The notes under the pieces were generated by a model, which was not told the DNA's origin, ran no database searches, and saw nothing but the letters and a program-made list of their open reading frames with translations. From Prinsepia uniflora (Eukaryota > Streptophyta > Magnoliopsida > Rosales > Rosaceae), in assembly GCA_032719365.1 (NCBI GenBank), contig CM064872.1, positions 45,306,252 to 45,370,251 of the forward strand: 64,000 nucleotides of DNA, in the 5' to 3' direction. A program made the position numbers and the translations under genes. Position 1 is the first letter of the stretch. Every line of letters begins with the position of its first letter. This document shows, one piece after another, positions 8,270 to 19,550 of this stretch.

Positions 8270-11132
8270 TGTAACGACCCGAACTTTCGTAATTATTATT
8301 TTATTGTAAATTGACCGTTTTGCCCCTGAAGGGGGGGAAAAGTTGACTTTTACCTCGGGAAGTATTTAGAACTTTGACACGTGACCGTGACGTAGTTTAG
8401 GACGTCACGAGTTCATAGGCAGGTGGCACGTTCGATTCCGACGTTCGAGGAAGAAGATGTGACGTTCGGAAGTCGAGGGGCATTTTGGTAATTTGGCCAT
8501 TTGGGGGCCAAATGTTGACTTTTGACCCGGGAAGTCCAACGGACGAGGGCCAATGACCGTTACGTAGGTCTCGTCGATACGAATCCGTAGACAGGCGGCA
8601 CACTGAAATCGGACTTACGACGAAAAAGTTATGGTCAAGAACGTAACCGAACTAACCGAGACTCGGAACTTAAAATAATAATAAAATAGTATAATCTGAT
8701 TTACTTTAACCCAATCAATCTGGACCCTTGATGAGTGACACATGTCACTCATCTACCCCATCCACATCATCCCCAACATTCTGGATCTTGGTCTGCCATG
8801 GGATTAATTAAATGGTTTAATTTCCTTAAATCCTCACCCTTCACTCTTCACTCAGGATGAATCTCAGCCATCCATTCTATTTCTCCTTCTGTTCTTAAGC
8901 CATCAGAGACTCACTTCTTCATTTTCATTTCTTCCTTCAAACCGTGCAACCTCCCATTCTCTGCACAAACACATCAGCCATCACACCACCCCTCAGCCTC
9001 AACCCACACACCAGCCTACATCTCAGCCACCTCCAGACGACCATCACCACCACCACGGACGGCGGAGCAACCCGGAAAACCCACAAACCCGTGAGGACCC
9101 GTGCAGCCCAAAACCATCCAACCATCCAAACCGTGACGTCTGGGCTCGAACCAACCTAGGGCTAGGACCATTGTGACCTCTGGACGGCGTAGGACTGGAC
9201 TGGGCAGCCCACGGCGGCGACACGGCGGCGGTAAGCCTGCAAACCCGTGATGGCCGATTTTCCTTCCCTGCCTCAAACCGTCTGTTTTTAACGTTGCATT
9301 TGCTTGGTTGTTTTTGAGACTTAACCTAGGAGACTAGACGAGTGTTTTGGACCTGAGTTGGTGGCTGGAGGTGTGACGGCTCGCCGGAGAAGACGAACCA
9401 GAACCGGCAGCCAATTCCCCGTCGTTTTTCAGGTGATTCCTCAATCTTAAAATCCAGTTTTGATCACACAGAGCCATAGAACATGTTCAGACGAGTCCAT
9501 AGGAACAAACCCCATCGATTTTGGTGGTCGGAATCACGATCTGTGATCGGGTCGAACCGTGGGTCTGCGGTGACCCGATTCGCAGACCCGATACTGTAGC
9601 TGATGACGTCATCATGCTGACGTCAGCAGTGACGTCATGATGACGTCATCATGTCAGAATATTGTCAGACCAGGGACCAATGGGCTGTTGACACGTGTCC
9701 TCTGACACTGTCAGTGATGACGTCATGCTGACGTCAGCAGTGACGTCATGCTGACGTCAGCATCACTGTAGCACTGTTGACCAGAGGGTTGACCGGCGCG
9801 TGGGGGGCGCGTGTGAACAGTATTTTGTGTGGGACCAGTGCCATTTTCAAGGTTTCGACGATACGGATCCAATGGCGGTGGTTTCGTGTCGATCGGAGAT
9901 CGTTAAGTTGGTCAAATTAGGGTTTGATGCCTTGGGAAGCGTGTTCGGACGGCTTTCCCGGGCCGGTTTCAGTCTAGGGTTTCGTAGTTGTTTAGTAGGG
10001 ACTTAAAGTGACCTTTACGTATGTTTTGGGCATGACAGGAATTGTACTTTAAACCTTGGACGGGGCTTTACGCTCGGAAGTGCAGCGGGATTGTACTGTG
10101 AGTGGGCCTTTGATTTCACTAAACTTCGGCATGCATAACTGTTTTACTTTCTACTATATCTATATGTGATTTGAGTAAAAGTATCTGTTTATCTTGTGTA
10201 TGATTTATGGCACGTATTACGGTGTTTGGGCATGAGACCCGTCTGGTTGTTGATAAATGGTTTGGAGTCATATATATGTATAATGGAACTCGATATTATC
10301 TGTGGTACTGCATTGTATAGATCTACCCTAGGATTCTATCTCCTCCGGATGTAGGTACACCGGAGCGGTCACGGCGCATTGCCTGTGAGGAGTCATTCTA
10401 CGGAGGGACCGGACCGTAGAGTGACTCAGGAGCAGGATTGCTACTATTGGACGTCTGGGACGTCAGGCATCTAGAATGCCATGCTCGGACTAGGTTCGGG
10501 ATTTGGACTCGGGATTGAGACCCCGGGTGGCACGCGTAGCCTTGAGACTGTGACCTTATTGGGCGTCTGGGACGTCAGGCATCTGGGATGTCAGGGTTGG
10601 GATGTATAGTGCAGTGACTAAGATTATATTATGTTGATATTATTCTGCTTATGACTATATGGTTTTGTGGTTTTGATACTATGCATGTCTTTTCGGAAAA
10701 CGGAGGGGATAGGCTATATGTTTTCGAAATGGTAAACTACTTTGTAAACCTTGAGTTTCGGCCCACTCACCTTTGTTGTTTTACTACCCCTCCAGGTAGT
10801 GCTATCGAGGAGGAGGATCCCGAGGAGGAGGAGGAGGATCCCGTGGAGGAAGAGGCATAGGTTTACGTTGCGTACCTGAACCCTACTGCTGGGTAGGTTG
10901 GCACGTAGTGTGTCTAGAGTCGTGCTCAATAAACTGTATTCGGGAACCATCCCTTGTCTGACACTATTTGTATTTGAGTATTTGTGTGGTGTGCTATGTA
11001 TGACTTAACTATGGATTTTCTTTATGCATTTTATCTTCAATAAGGGTATTTTTGGTATTTTTAACGTCGGGTGTCAGACGGGAGCAGGGCACGTCCCGGG
11101 TGGTCCCAGGGGGATCGGGGCGGGTCCTGTCA
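8270..11132 (+). mobile_element. Solo LTR of the LTR-A family, TSD TACAA
   Basis: A 2863-bp LTR from TGTAACGACCCG to GGGGCGGGTCCTGTCA, with exact 5-bp TSDs TACAA at 8265-8269 and 11133-11137. Inside, in order, are: two related 5' blocks with GACCGTGACGTAG and GACCGTTACGTAG; a GATGAGTGACA hairpin at about 8729-8752; a leader ending in GCGGTAAGCC at 9228-9237; an array of TGACGTCA palindromes; and TACCCCTCCAG at 10785-10795 before an acidic run of codons (EEEDPEEEEEDPVEEEA, to 10860). No real gene is present. It is more diverged than the other copies and is probably its own subfamily. Confidence 0.92.
9604..9759. promoter_or_regulatory. Array of eight TGACGTCA palindromes
   Basis: The octamer TGACGTCA (CRE-like, the core site of plant TGA/bZIP factors) occurs eight times in 156 bp, in contexts such as CTGACGTCAGC and GATGACGTCATC, together with GACACGTGTC (G-box type) and CTGACACTGTCAG. 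A similar array lies at 59041-59389. Factor binding is inferred from the motif only. Confidence 0.7.
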
Positions 11133-11137
11133 TACAA

Positions 11138-11857
11138 AATCCTCAAAACATAGGAATAATGGGTGACAACCCTCAAAGTGATAAAAACATCCCTTGATAC
11201 AGGGTTACAAGGAATCCTAGCCGCAAATTTTTCTTTTCCTTGTATCGCAAGGAATCCTAGTTTTCATCCTTGCACAACTTTAATTCCTAGTCTTGGGAGG
11301 AATCTTTTAAGTCCTTAACCGCTAGACTATTCCAAAATGAAAAGGGCATGAAAACACGTCCTTGGTCTCCTAATCGCAAAAGGAGTCGGAAAAGAGTCCT
11401 TGTCCGAAAAGGACTTGGTACTGCTGGGCCTAGCCGAGATACCTAGTGACATGTCGCCAGTGACATGCCAATGACACGTCACTGGGACATGGATTGGAAT
11501 AAACTAAGGCACATGATGGAACAAGGAGAAGCACACAGGTTGGAACAAGGCTGGTTCTCGGATGGAACAAGGCTGGTTCTCGGTTGGAACAAAGTGGGAA
11601 CATACTGTTACCCTGCCCTGAAGACATGACACCAGTGACATGCTAATGACATGTCACTAGAACATTACATGGAACACCATGTTGGCTCTTGAACTGGGAC
11701 CCGATAAATGGAACAAGCTTGGGGCACGACCTAGTGACATGCATGTGACATGAAACTAGTGACATATTGCTGGTACACCACCTTGGCATACGAGTGGAAC
11801 ATCGTAGGAACATGGCATATGGATATGACCAGTGACATGTACAGGTCTAGTGACATC
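11138..11857 (-). mobile_element. Middle of the minus-strand Athila-like LTR, with TGACATG repeats
   Basis: Sequence between two solo LTRs, without ORFs. Bases 11158-11211 repeat 8216-8269, an older tandem duplication of the host. From 11440 on it holds many loosely spaced AGTGACATG/CAATGACATGTCACT units, which continue beyond the next insertion at 14930-14972 (CAATGACATGG twice). The continuity across the insertion supports the reconstruction. Confidence 0.55.
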
Positions 11858-11888
11858 GATTGTGTCAGGACCCATCCCCAATTCCCCA

Positions 11889-11903
11889 CCCCCCCCCCCC
11901 CCC
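11889..11903. repeat. Poly-C homopolymer (15 C)
   Basis: Lies 26 bp inside the end of the solo LTR, where other copies have an ordinary CCCCCGGGATTAA. It is a local expansion, or an assembly artefact in a C-rich tract. Confidence 0.9.
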
Positions 11904-14172
11904 TCCCGAATTAACGAGGAACGCTCCTAATCCCTTCTAACACGGAGTGTCTGACGAGGGAAAATTAAAACCTTTAGCCTTCTGGCTTCCAGAGTACGCC
12001 AGGATCCAGAGGAGGTATGTGATGTCTCGATCTCTGCCACAGTCTGCACCGTAATCAACCTGAAGGGCATTGAAAAGAAAAAGACTGGGAGTGGACAAAA
12101 AGAAATAGTTCGTAAATACATTTTATAAAAGACCTTTATACCCTTCACTAAAAGCATGCATGCATAGTAAACCCATTTATCCAATCACATATGTTTGAAC
12201 TACCACATCCATACGGGCTCCTGCCCAAAATCATTTACAGAAAACCATAACATAATAAACATATGTGGGATCTCAGCCCAAATCCATTTATCATCATAAA
12301 ACACAATTTCGTAAACCAATTGAGATCATGTTTATCCATAATTCATATAACCAATCCTGTCACGGTATCTAGAGCTACGTGCGTGCTACTTGGGGTCTCA
12401 AACCCAAGTCTCTCCAGGGTCCACCCAAGTCAATGTCCGTAGATCAATGACCCTCCCTGGAGGTTATAATCCATAGCCTTTCTGAGAGTAAGGAACCCAA
12501 CGGGGGCGACTCCACTCAGTTAGTGCTCCGTGACTACTCCGGGGTCCACCCAGGCCAACGACCCTCCCCGGAGGTGACAATTCATATATAAAGGACGGTA
12601 TACTAAAAACCTTTTAAGGATTCATGTCCAGCCCCCATAAACAGTCACATATGTTTGAACTACCAACCTTTTAAGGAATCATAAAACCTTTCAAGGGTTC
12701 ATGCCGGTCCCCATCAACCGTCATGAACCATAAAAACCTTTTAAGGGTTCATGCTGGTCCCCATAAACCTTCATGAACCATAAAAACAATTTATGGGTCC
12801 CTGACCCGAAATCAAACTCTTAAAAGATAACTGAGCCCTAAGCTTGAATCCACATACAAACTGGGCCTCCAGCTCGAATCGTAAACCAACTGGGCTTCCT
12901 GCCCGATTTCATAACTAAATGGGCCTCGTTCCCAGTACGTAAGTCAACTGGGCCTCGAGCCCGATTCGCAAGCTAACTGGGCCTCCGGCCCGATACGTAG
13001 ACCAACTGGGCCTCTGACCCGTTGCCTCATTAAATCAAATGGACCTCAAGTCCGGGAGTTCGTAAATCAAATGGGTCTCACGCCCGAATCCATATTTCCA
13101 ATTCTGAAATCGATTCAAGAACCAATTGGGCCTCTGGCCCGAGAACGTCACTAAAAGGACTTCGAGTTCGAGGGTTTCCAAAACAAATGGGTCTCGAACT
13201 CGAGTTTACCTTTTCAAATCCAAAACCATTCCATGAAATCATTTCCAAAACTATAAGTAAGAAAAATCAGTGTAAAATCGAAAACCTCGACTTAAGTGCA
13301 AGCACGTAAATCGCCTCGAAATGAGTGAAACCATATAAATTACAATCATCCAATTCAAAATCATAGAATAGAATTTATAAACCATATCAAACATTTATGC
13401 ATGCATCACAGTATAGAAATCAAGGTCCACTTACAGACCGTCCTAAGCTGCCGCCTTGATTTGCGTGTCATAAGCCTTCCCAGGCCAATCCGACCTTTCC
13501 AGGTCATCCTGACATGTCCAAATCATACCCAAAGGTTACTACTAACCTAAACAAGTCCATATTAAGAACCCTAAACTTTCCCAAAAAAATCAACGTGTCC
13601 CGGACACAATTCATGAGGTGAAAAACCTCGATTTGACCAACTTAACGATCTCCGATCGACCCTAAACCACAACCATTGGATCCGGATCGTCGAAACAATT
13701 AAAATGACATTGAACCCACCCAAAGTACTGTTCACATGCGCCCACACGCGCTGGTCAATGCAAAAATCAACGCATTGAAAAGTCAACGCTGACGTCATGC
13801 TGGTGTCAGCACTGACACCCCTGACAGTGCCACGTGTCCCGTTCGGATTGGCCCTCGTCTTCAGCCACCATGGCGCGTGAAACCAGTCCCACTCGACTCG
13901 TATGAGTCCTAGGAACACAACCATATTATCAAAATTGATCGTCATACCCTAAAAACTAACCTTCAAATTTGAAGTAAAACTCACCGTCTCGGTCCTTCCG
14001 GCCATCGTCCACGACGGTCGAGGCCATCAACACCGTTCTCATTGCCTCCCGTCACTCTCTCACTTTTATTCTCACTCCATAAGTTTTTGGTGAGATTTGG
14101 AGGGGTTGTAGGGAAGAGGGGTGTTTTTGAAGAAAATGGAGGAAAATGGTTTGCACGGGAAGAATGAGAGAA

Positions 14173-14194
14173 GGGGGGGGGGGGGGGGGGGGGG
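14173..14194. repeat. Poly-G homopolymer (22 G)
   Basis: An uninterrupted 22-G run after GAATGAGAGAA in the leader part of the minus-strand solo LTR. Confidence 0.95.
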
Positions 14195-14369
14195 AAGTGT
14201 TTGATGAAGGTGGTAGCTGGTGATGATAGTGAATGGTGAGGATAAGAGGAGAATGTTGTAGGATGAAGATGAAGGGTGGAGATGAGGGATGGGTAAAATT
14301 AAATTATATAATAATTAGGATAATAGTATTTAATTAAAGAGATCCACTTTTTGAGGAAAGTGACCAATG

Positions 14370-14395
14370 GGATGAGTGACACTTGTCACTCATCC
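14370..14395. repeat. Perfect 12-bp-arm inverted repeat in the LTR promoter region
   Basis: Arms GGATGAGTGACA and TGTCACTCATCC separated by 2 bp. The same palindrome sits at 18994-19019, 24957-24982 and 43193-43218, with degenerate forms at 8729, 30328, 34011, 49303 and 58415. It is the best conserved short element of the family. Confidence 0.9.
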
Positions 14396-14916
14396 ATGGG
14401 TCCCACCAAAATATCTGCCCAATCAGATACTGCGATCTAATCATCACCTCGTAATGCATGCATAGTGAAATCAAACTTTTGTGAACCATAACTTTCCCGT
14501 TCGAAGTCCGATTTTGGCGTGTCACCTGTCTACGAATTCGTATGTCTCGATCTACGTAACGGTCCTCGGCCCTAGGCCATCGGACCTCTCGGTCCAAAAG
14601 TCAACTATTCACCCTTTTTTAACCAAATTACCAAAATACCCATGAACCTCCGAACGTCATAACTTCTTCCTCGAACATCGGAATCGAACGTGCCACCTGT
14701 CTATGAACTCGTGACGTCCCGAACTACGTCACAGTCATCGGACAAAGTCCATTTGACTGTCCGAACAAAAAGTTAACATTTCGCCCATGACGAGGGGCAA
14801 AACGATCATTTTGCATCGTTCGTACGATTTCGCCCAACTAATCACGGATTAACCTCACTAATCCTTAATTAGTCACTAATTTAATCTCGAAATTCAGGAC
14901 GGGTCGTTACAGATTG

Positions 14917-15123
14917 GGTCTCGATGACATGTCTTGGCCCAATGACATGGTCATGGGTCCAATGACATGGTCCTTCACCTTCCATCATAAATTGGCTTGA
15001 AATCATCCATTTGTTTATATTAGTACCTGAAATAAGTAAGTTAGAAATTATATAATTAAGGTTCAAGCAAAGAAAAACATAAAGGAAATCGATATTAAAT
15101 GATGATCAATTATGTGCTAATCA
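14917..15123 (-). mobile_element. Start of the LTR of the minus-strand Athila-like element
   Basis: On minus the LTR begins TGATTAGCACATAATTG, directly after a purine tract (AAGTATGGGGAAATT). This parallels TGATAATCG after AAGTGTGGAGGTATT at 51817-51837. The LTR runs leftward and is split by two solo LTRs. Confidence 0.7.
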
Positions 15124-15789
15124 AATTTCCCCATACTTAGACTATGCTAGTCCCTTGCAAATACCAAAACTTGAATTTTTTTTTTCATTTTTCTTTTAAA
15201 AATACAACAACTAAGCCCTTAACCATTTGTATCTAATTCCATCAATATACGTATGGCATTAATGATTTACACTAGAAAGCAATTTAGCTCGTGGCATTCA
15301 AGGGTTAATGACAAGTTCAAAATGCTTCAACAAGTAAGACAATGAGTAAACTTGGGTGAATGGATCTCAACATGAATAAAACAAGTATGAATCAACTCAC
15401 ATGGATATGAACGCATAATTTCCACTTAATATGTAAACGGTTCATGTTTCCACTTAAATTATGTGAAAAAGAATCCTCACATAATAAAAATTAAGTACTT
15501 CATGAAATCTCAAAGATAAACCATCATAAAGTAAACATACTTACACAAATGATCCAAAACAATAAGATTACTCAAATGATTGACTCAACCAATCAAAATT
15601 TACCCATCTTAAGGATCATAAGGTCTTTATGAAAAGTTGTAATGGGGCTAGGTGTAGAGGCATGGAATTTTTAGGATAGTGGTGTTCAAATTCGTTTCAG
15701 GACTCAACCAAAGGTTCCATCACATAGGCATAAATGCTTTCCCATCATCATAGGCTGAGTATCATCATGTTGGGACTAGACCTTTATTT
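15124..15789 (-). mobile_element. 3' interior (polypurine tract and non-coding region) of the minus-strand Athila-like element
   Basis: Begins (minus) with the polypurine tract at 15124-15140 and the phrase TTTGGTATTTGCAAGGGACT, found also at 51788-51808. Further in, GGGGCTAGGTGTAGAGGCATG and GGACTCAACCAAAGG match the reverse complement of 42420-42490. It continues at 27163-27700 beyond the inserted LTR. No coding sequence is seen. Confidence 0.75.
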
Positions 15790-16355
15790 TACAAGTCCTT
15801 GAGCTTTGCAAGTCCTTTATTACGGGTTGGAATTGCATAAGGGCATTTTCGTAATCTTGAGACCAAGGGTAGTTATGTCTTCTTGCAATTTTGGTGAGTC
15901 GAAAATTGGGTGACTCACCCTATTAGTTGAGTGACACTTGTCACTCTAATTAATGGATTGGTGTCATTGTTGGCCATGTGTGCATGTGTGTTATTAACTT
16001 AGAAAAATTGTGTGTGTTATGTGTAAGTTTAGGATCCAAAAACAATCCAACAATCCTTAAATTGCATTACCATCTGAGAGGAGGAGAATTACAGAGAATG
16101 GAGATGCGAAAATGAGAAGAGAAGAAGGAATAGAGGAAACTCAGAAAAACCCTAGACCCGAAACACTAGACCCAAAAGCCACCATAGACTTTGAATTCGA
16201 CTTCAAGTTTCGGTTGCTTAACCACTGAAATTGAAGTTAGAATCATGTTATTTGGTCCTTGGTGAGTAGGGTTGAGTTGTTAATATACATAATTGGGTAC
16301 GGGGAAGTTGAAGGACTAAAGTTGGCCAAAAATCATGACTTCGGGTTAGGATATG

Positions 16356-19300
16356 TGTCAGGACCGGCCCCGAATCCTCTAGGATTAACGTGAGACCCGC
16401 CTGATCCCGTCTGACACAAAGTGTCAGACCAGGGAAAATTCCATCTCTAGCCCTCGTTGGGGCTGTCAGAGTGCGTCAGGACCGTAGGAGGAGGGGAGTG
16501 ATGTCTCGTCTCTGCTACAGCCCGCATCCGCGATCAACCTGAAAGGGCATTAAAACACGAAAACTGTGAGTGGACAATTTAATCATTTATCAAACATTCA
16601 TAAAATCATTTATAAAACATGTACAAAACCTTTCAAGGGTTCATGCCCGGTTCCCATAAACCGTCATGACCCACAAACACCTTTCAAAGGTTCATGCCAG
16701 TTCCCATAAACCGTCATGAACCGTAAATCCATTTGGGTCCTCGACCCGAAATCACCAAAAACTCATACCTCAAATCATTAGGGACTCCGCCCAAATCACA
16801 TCACGTGGGTCGCAGCCCAAAACCATTCTCAAAATATCACAAACGGGGTCTCCGCCCCAAATCACCTTCACAAATTTAAAGAAGGAGGTCTCCGCCCCAA
16901 ATCACTTTCTGAAACATAAAACACAGGGTCTCCGCCCTCAAATCTCTTTTCCATAAAACCTTATACATACCGTCATACGTATAACCCATCCGCGGCTCTT
17001 CCGAGAAGATGCCAACTCGGGGCACATAGCCCCTAGGGAACACATCCCCGATATAGTCACGATGTCAACTCTATACTAGTGTACACACTACTCGGGGTCT
17101 CACTCCGAGTCTTCTCCCATGAATCTCCATCTGGGAGGGTCAATCACTGGATCTAGTCCGAGCTCTCTCTCTCGATCTAGTCCACACATCTCTTCGGAAT
17201 CTGGTCCGGGACCACATCATAATAAGAAACCACCACTCCTGGAACGGGATCCCTATGGGGGTACCCACTCTGGTCTGTGGATTGTGACTCTCCAAGTCGA
17301 CGCTGGAGGAGACCATATAATCATATGGAGGGTTCATTCACTTTTCAAATACTCTTTTCCTTCTTTCTCAAATCTCATTTCTCAACTGGGTCTCAAACTC
17401 GATTCATCCCAGTAGGATTCCTCGAATCCGATTCAAAACCATTTCACAGGCCTCAGCCTAAATCCACAGTTCAACAGGGTCTCATGCCCGAATACTCATT
17501 TCATAAATCAAACTGGGACTTAAGCCTGATTTCACAATCAACAGGGCCCTAAGCCCGAACCATGACTCAATAGGACCTCACGTCCGGTTTCACAACCAAC
17601 GGGGCCTTAAGCCCGAAATCTCAACTAAATGGGTCTTAGGCCCGATATCATCAATCAATGGGTCATCAAGCCCAATGGTACTACTAGCTGGGCCTCAAAC
17701 CCTAATAGTAAACCAACTGGACCCTCGGTCCGATCGTATAGCTCAAATGGACCCTAGGTCCGATTCCTCGTCAAATCAAATGGACTCCAAGTCCGAGAGT
17801 TGTAAATCAAATGGGTCTCACGCCCGATTTCATATTTCTAAATCCCAAATCCATTCATTAACCCTCGTTGAAAATGTGATACGCAAAGGTACGACATAAA
17901 GACGAAAACCTCGAAATACGTGCAATTATGTCGATCCTAAGCTACCACAACCAATTGCACTCAAGGCAACATAAAACATACATTAAAATAATTATAAAAC
18001 ATTTATGCATGCATCAATTTCGAGAGAAGGGTCCACTCACAGACCGTCCGAAGCCGCGCCTCGATACGCATGCCATAATCGTCTCCCGAGTCAAACGTCG
18101 CCTCCGGGATTCCCGAACCTGTCCAAATACATTTAGAGGGTTATTAACTACATATATAACCCCTCACAAAAGCCCCGTAATTTTTCGGAATAGCTAACTA
18201 TTTTTAAAAGCGAACCTAAACCTTCGGACAGCCCGAAACCTATCGAAACGATGTCCGATTTACACGAAACCAGTCCCAAAATGTTCGTTACATCGAATAG
18301 ATTATTTCGTATGTTGGACACTACCCCAAAAGACTGGACACGTGCCCTCACGCGCCCAAAACAGGCCCTGCGCGTGGGCCTCACTCTCCAGGGTACTGTA
18401 GATCGTCTTTAACCTTCAACGGCCGGTTCAGACCGGTTAGCCCGTTCCAACCCTGCAACTGGACCGGCGTGACCGGTCCAGGCTTCTTCAACCCTCATTT
18501 TTTTTCCGTTTTGTCCCATTTCAATTCTAAAATTCCTCTTTTCTCATTTCCTATCTAACTCAATCAACAAAACCACTTATAAGACCCTAAACCCACCCGG
18601 TCCAAAACTCCCTCTTCGGTTCAACTATCCAAAACCTTACCCACGGCTTCACAGCTGTCCAGTACTCCCAAAACCACCCCAAAACAATCCTAATAACCTA
18701 TTTAATGATGTAAACCCGTCCAAATCGACCCATAATAATTAAAACGGAAAATGGGTTAAAATCGGTTAAACCGATACCTGTACGACGAGCCCCCGCCGCC
18801 ATCCATGGCGGTGCTTCCTGGGCCGGCCACCACCTCCGTCTGGTCCTCTCTTCGTTCTCTGGCCTCCCAGTCATGTTTAAAGGGTCATGGGTTTGGATTT
18901 AGGGTGGGTATGGTGATCGGGTTTTGGGGAAAATGGGAAAGATCGATGCAAAATGCAAGGGATGATATGCATGTATGCAGAATGGTAGCCAGTGGATGAG
19001 TGACATTTGTCACTCATCCATTGGTTTCTTAAAAGCAACTGGGCCCACTAAAGTCCAAAAGCGCCTCGTAAAATGGGTCATGGTGAATAGTATCTCGGAA
19101 CTTTCGTGAACTGTAACTTCACCGTTGAACGTCCGAATTCGACGTGCCGCCTGTCTACGGATTCGTATTGCCGTGATCTACGTAACGGTCTTTGGCCCTC
19201 GGCCATCGGACCTCCCTTTCAAAAATTCAACTTTTGACCCCTTTTTCCCAAAATTACCAAAATGCCCCTAAACTTCCGAACGTCATAACTTCCTCCTCGG

Positions 19301-19535
19301 ACGTCGGAATCGAGCGTGCCACCTGTCTATGAACTCGTGACGTCACAAACTACGTCACGGTCATTGGTCAAAGTCCGTTTGACGGTCCGAATGAAAAGTC
19401 AATGGTTTGCCCATTCTAGGGGCAAAATCGTCATTTCGCCCGAACGTCCGCTAGTCCTCATCTAATCTCCGATTAGTCTCGCTAATCCGTAATTAATCCT
19501 TAATTAATCCCGTTAATTCGGGACGGGTCGTCACA
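16356..19535 (-). repeat. 3' LTR of the minus-strand LARD
   Basis: 3180 bp, ending (minus) TGTGACGACCCGTCCC...GGGGCCGGTCCTGACA. It holds the promoter hairpin at 18994-19019, about a dozen GGGCCY-type units at 17420-17830 and the acceptor-like CTTTCAGGTTGAT (minus) near 16534-16546. The short frame at 18805-18999, also present at 24768-24959, is a shadow of LTR repetition. Confidence 0.92.
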
Positions 19536-19550
19536 ATCTTCTCCCCTTAA
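19536..19550 (-). other. Polypurine tract of the LARD
   Basis: On minus TTAAGGGGAGAAGAT ends directly at the 3' LTR start. It is preceded by TTTGGGGACGAAATTC, the remnant of the chromovirus pol end (codons ...FGDEIL). The same arrangement occurs at 33463-33486. Confidence 0.88.

Larger units (their letters stand above)
11863..14911 (-). mobile_element. Solo LTR of the LTR-A family, TSD GATTG
   Basis: A 3049-bp LTR on minus, from TGTAACGACCCGTCC (complement ending at 14911) to GGGATGGGTCCTGACA (complement starting at 11863). The TSDs GATTG at 11858-11862 and 14912-14916 are exact. It contains the hairpin at 14370-14395, a donor-like GGTGAGT on minus near 13979-13985, the acceptor-like CTTCAGGTTGAT on minus near 12052-12064, GGGCCY units at 12840-13200, a C15 run (11889-11903) and a G22 run (14173-14194). 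No coding sequence is seen. Confidence 0.92.

Noticed and set aside
8937..9276. Short frames rich in Pro/Thr on plus and Gly/Val on minus near the LTR leader.
   Set aside because: They overlap on both strands, lack motifs and are not kept in other copies.
9604..9759. TGACGTCA array as a CRISPR-like or satellite array.
   Set aside because: No constant repeat length or spacers, the motif is only 8 bp, and the host is a plant.
10651..10860. Frame ending in an acidic EEEDPEEEEEDPVEEEA tail.
   Set aside because: It lies in the 3' part of a solo LTR, is absent from other copies, and stems from a GAGGAG-rich patch.
8270..11132. Reading the LTR-A copies as DNA transposons because of their inverted ends.
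   Set aside because: 5-bp TSDs, paired direct copies around a PBS and polypurine tract, and solo copies show that they are LTRs.
18805..18999. Frame starting MAVLPGPATTSV, repeated at 24768-24959.
   Set aside because: The repetition only reflects the two LTRs of one element. The frame runs against the element's direction and lies in the LTR leader.
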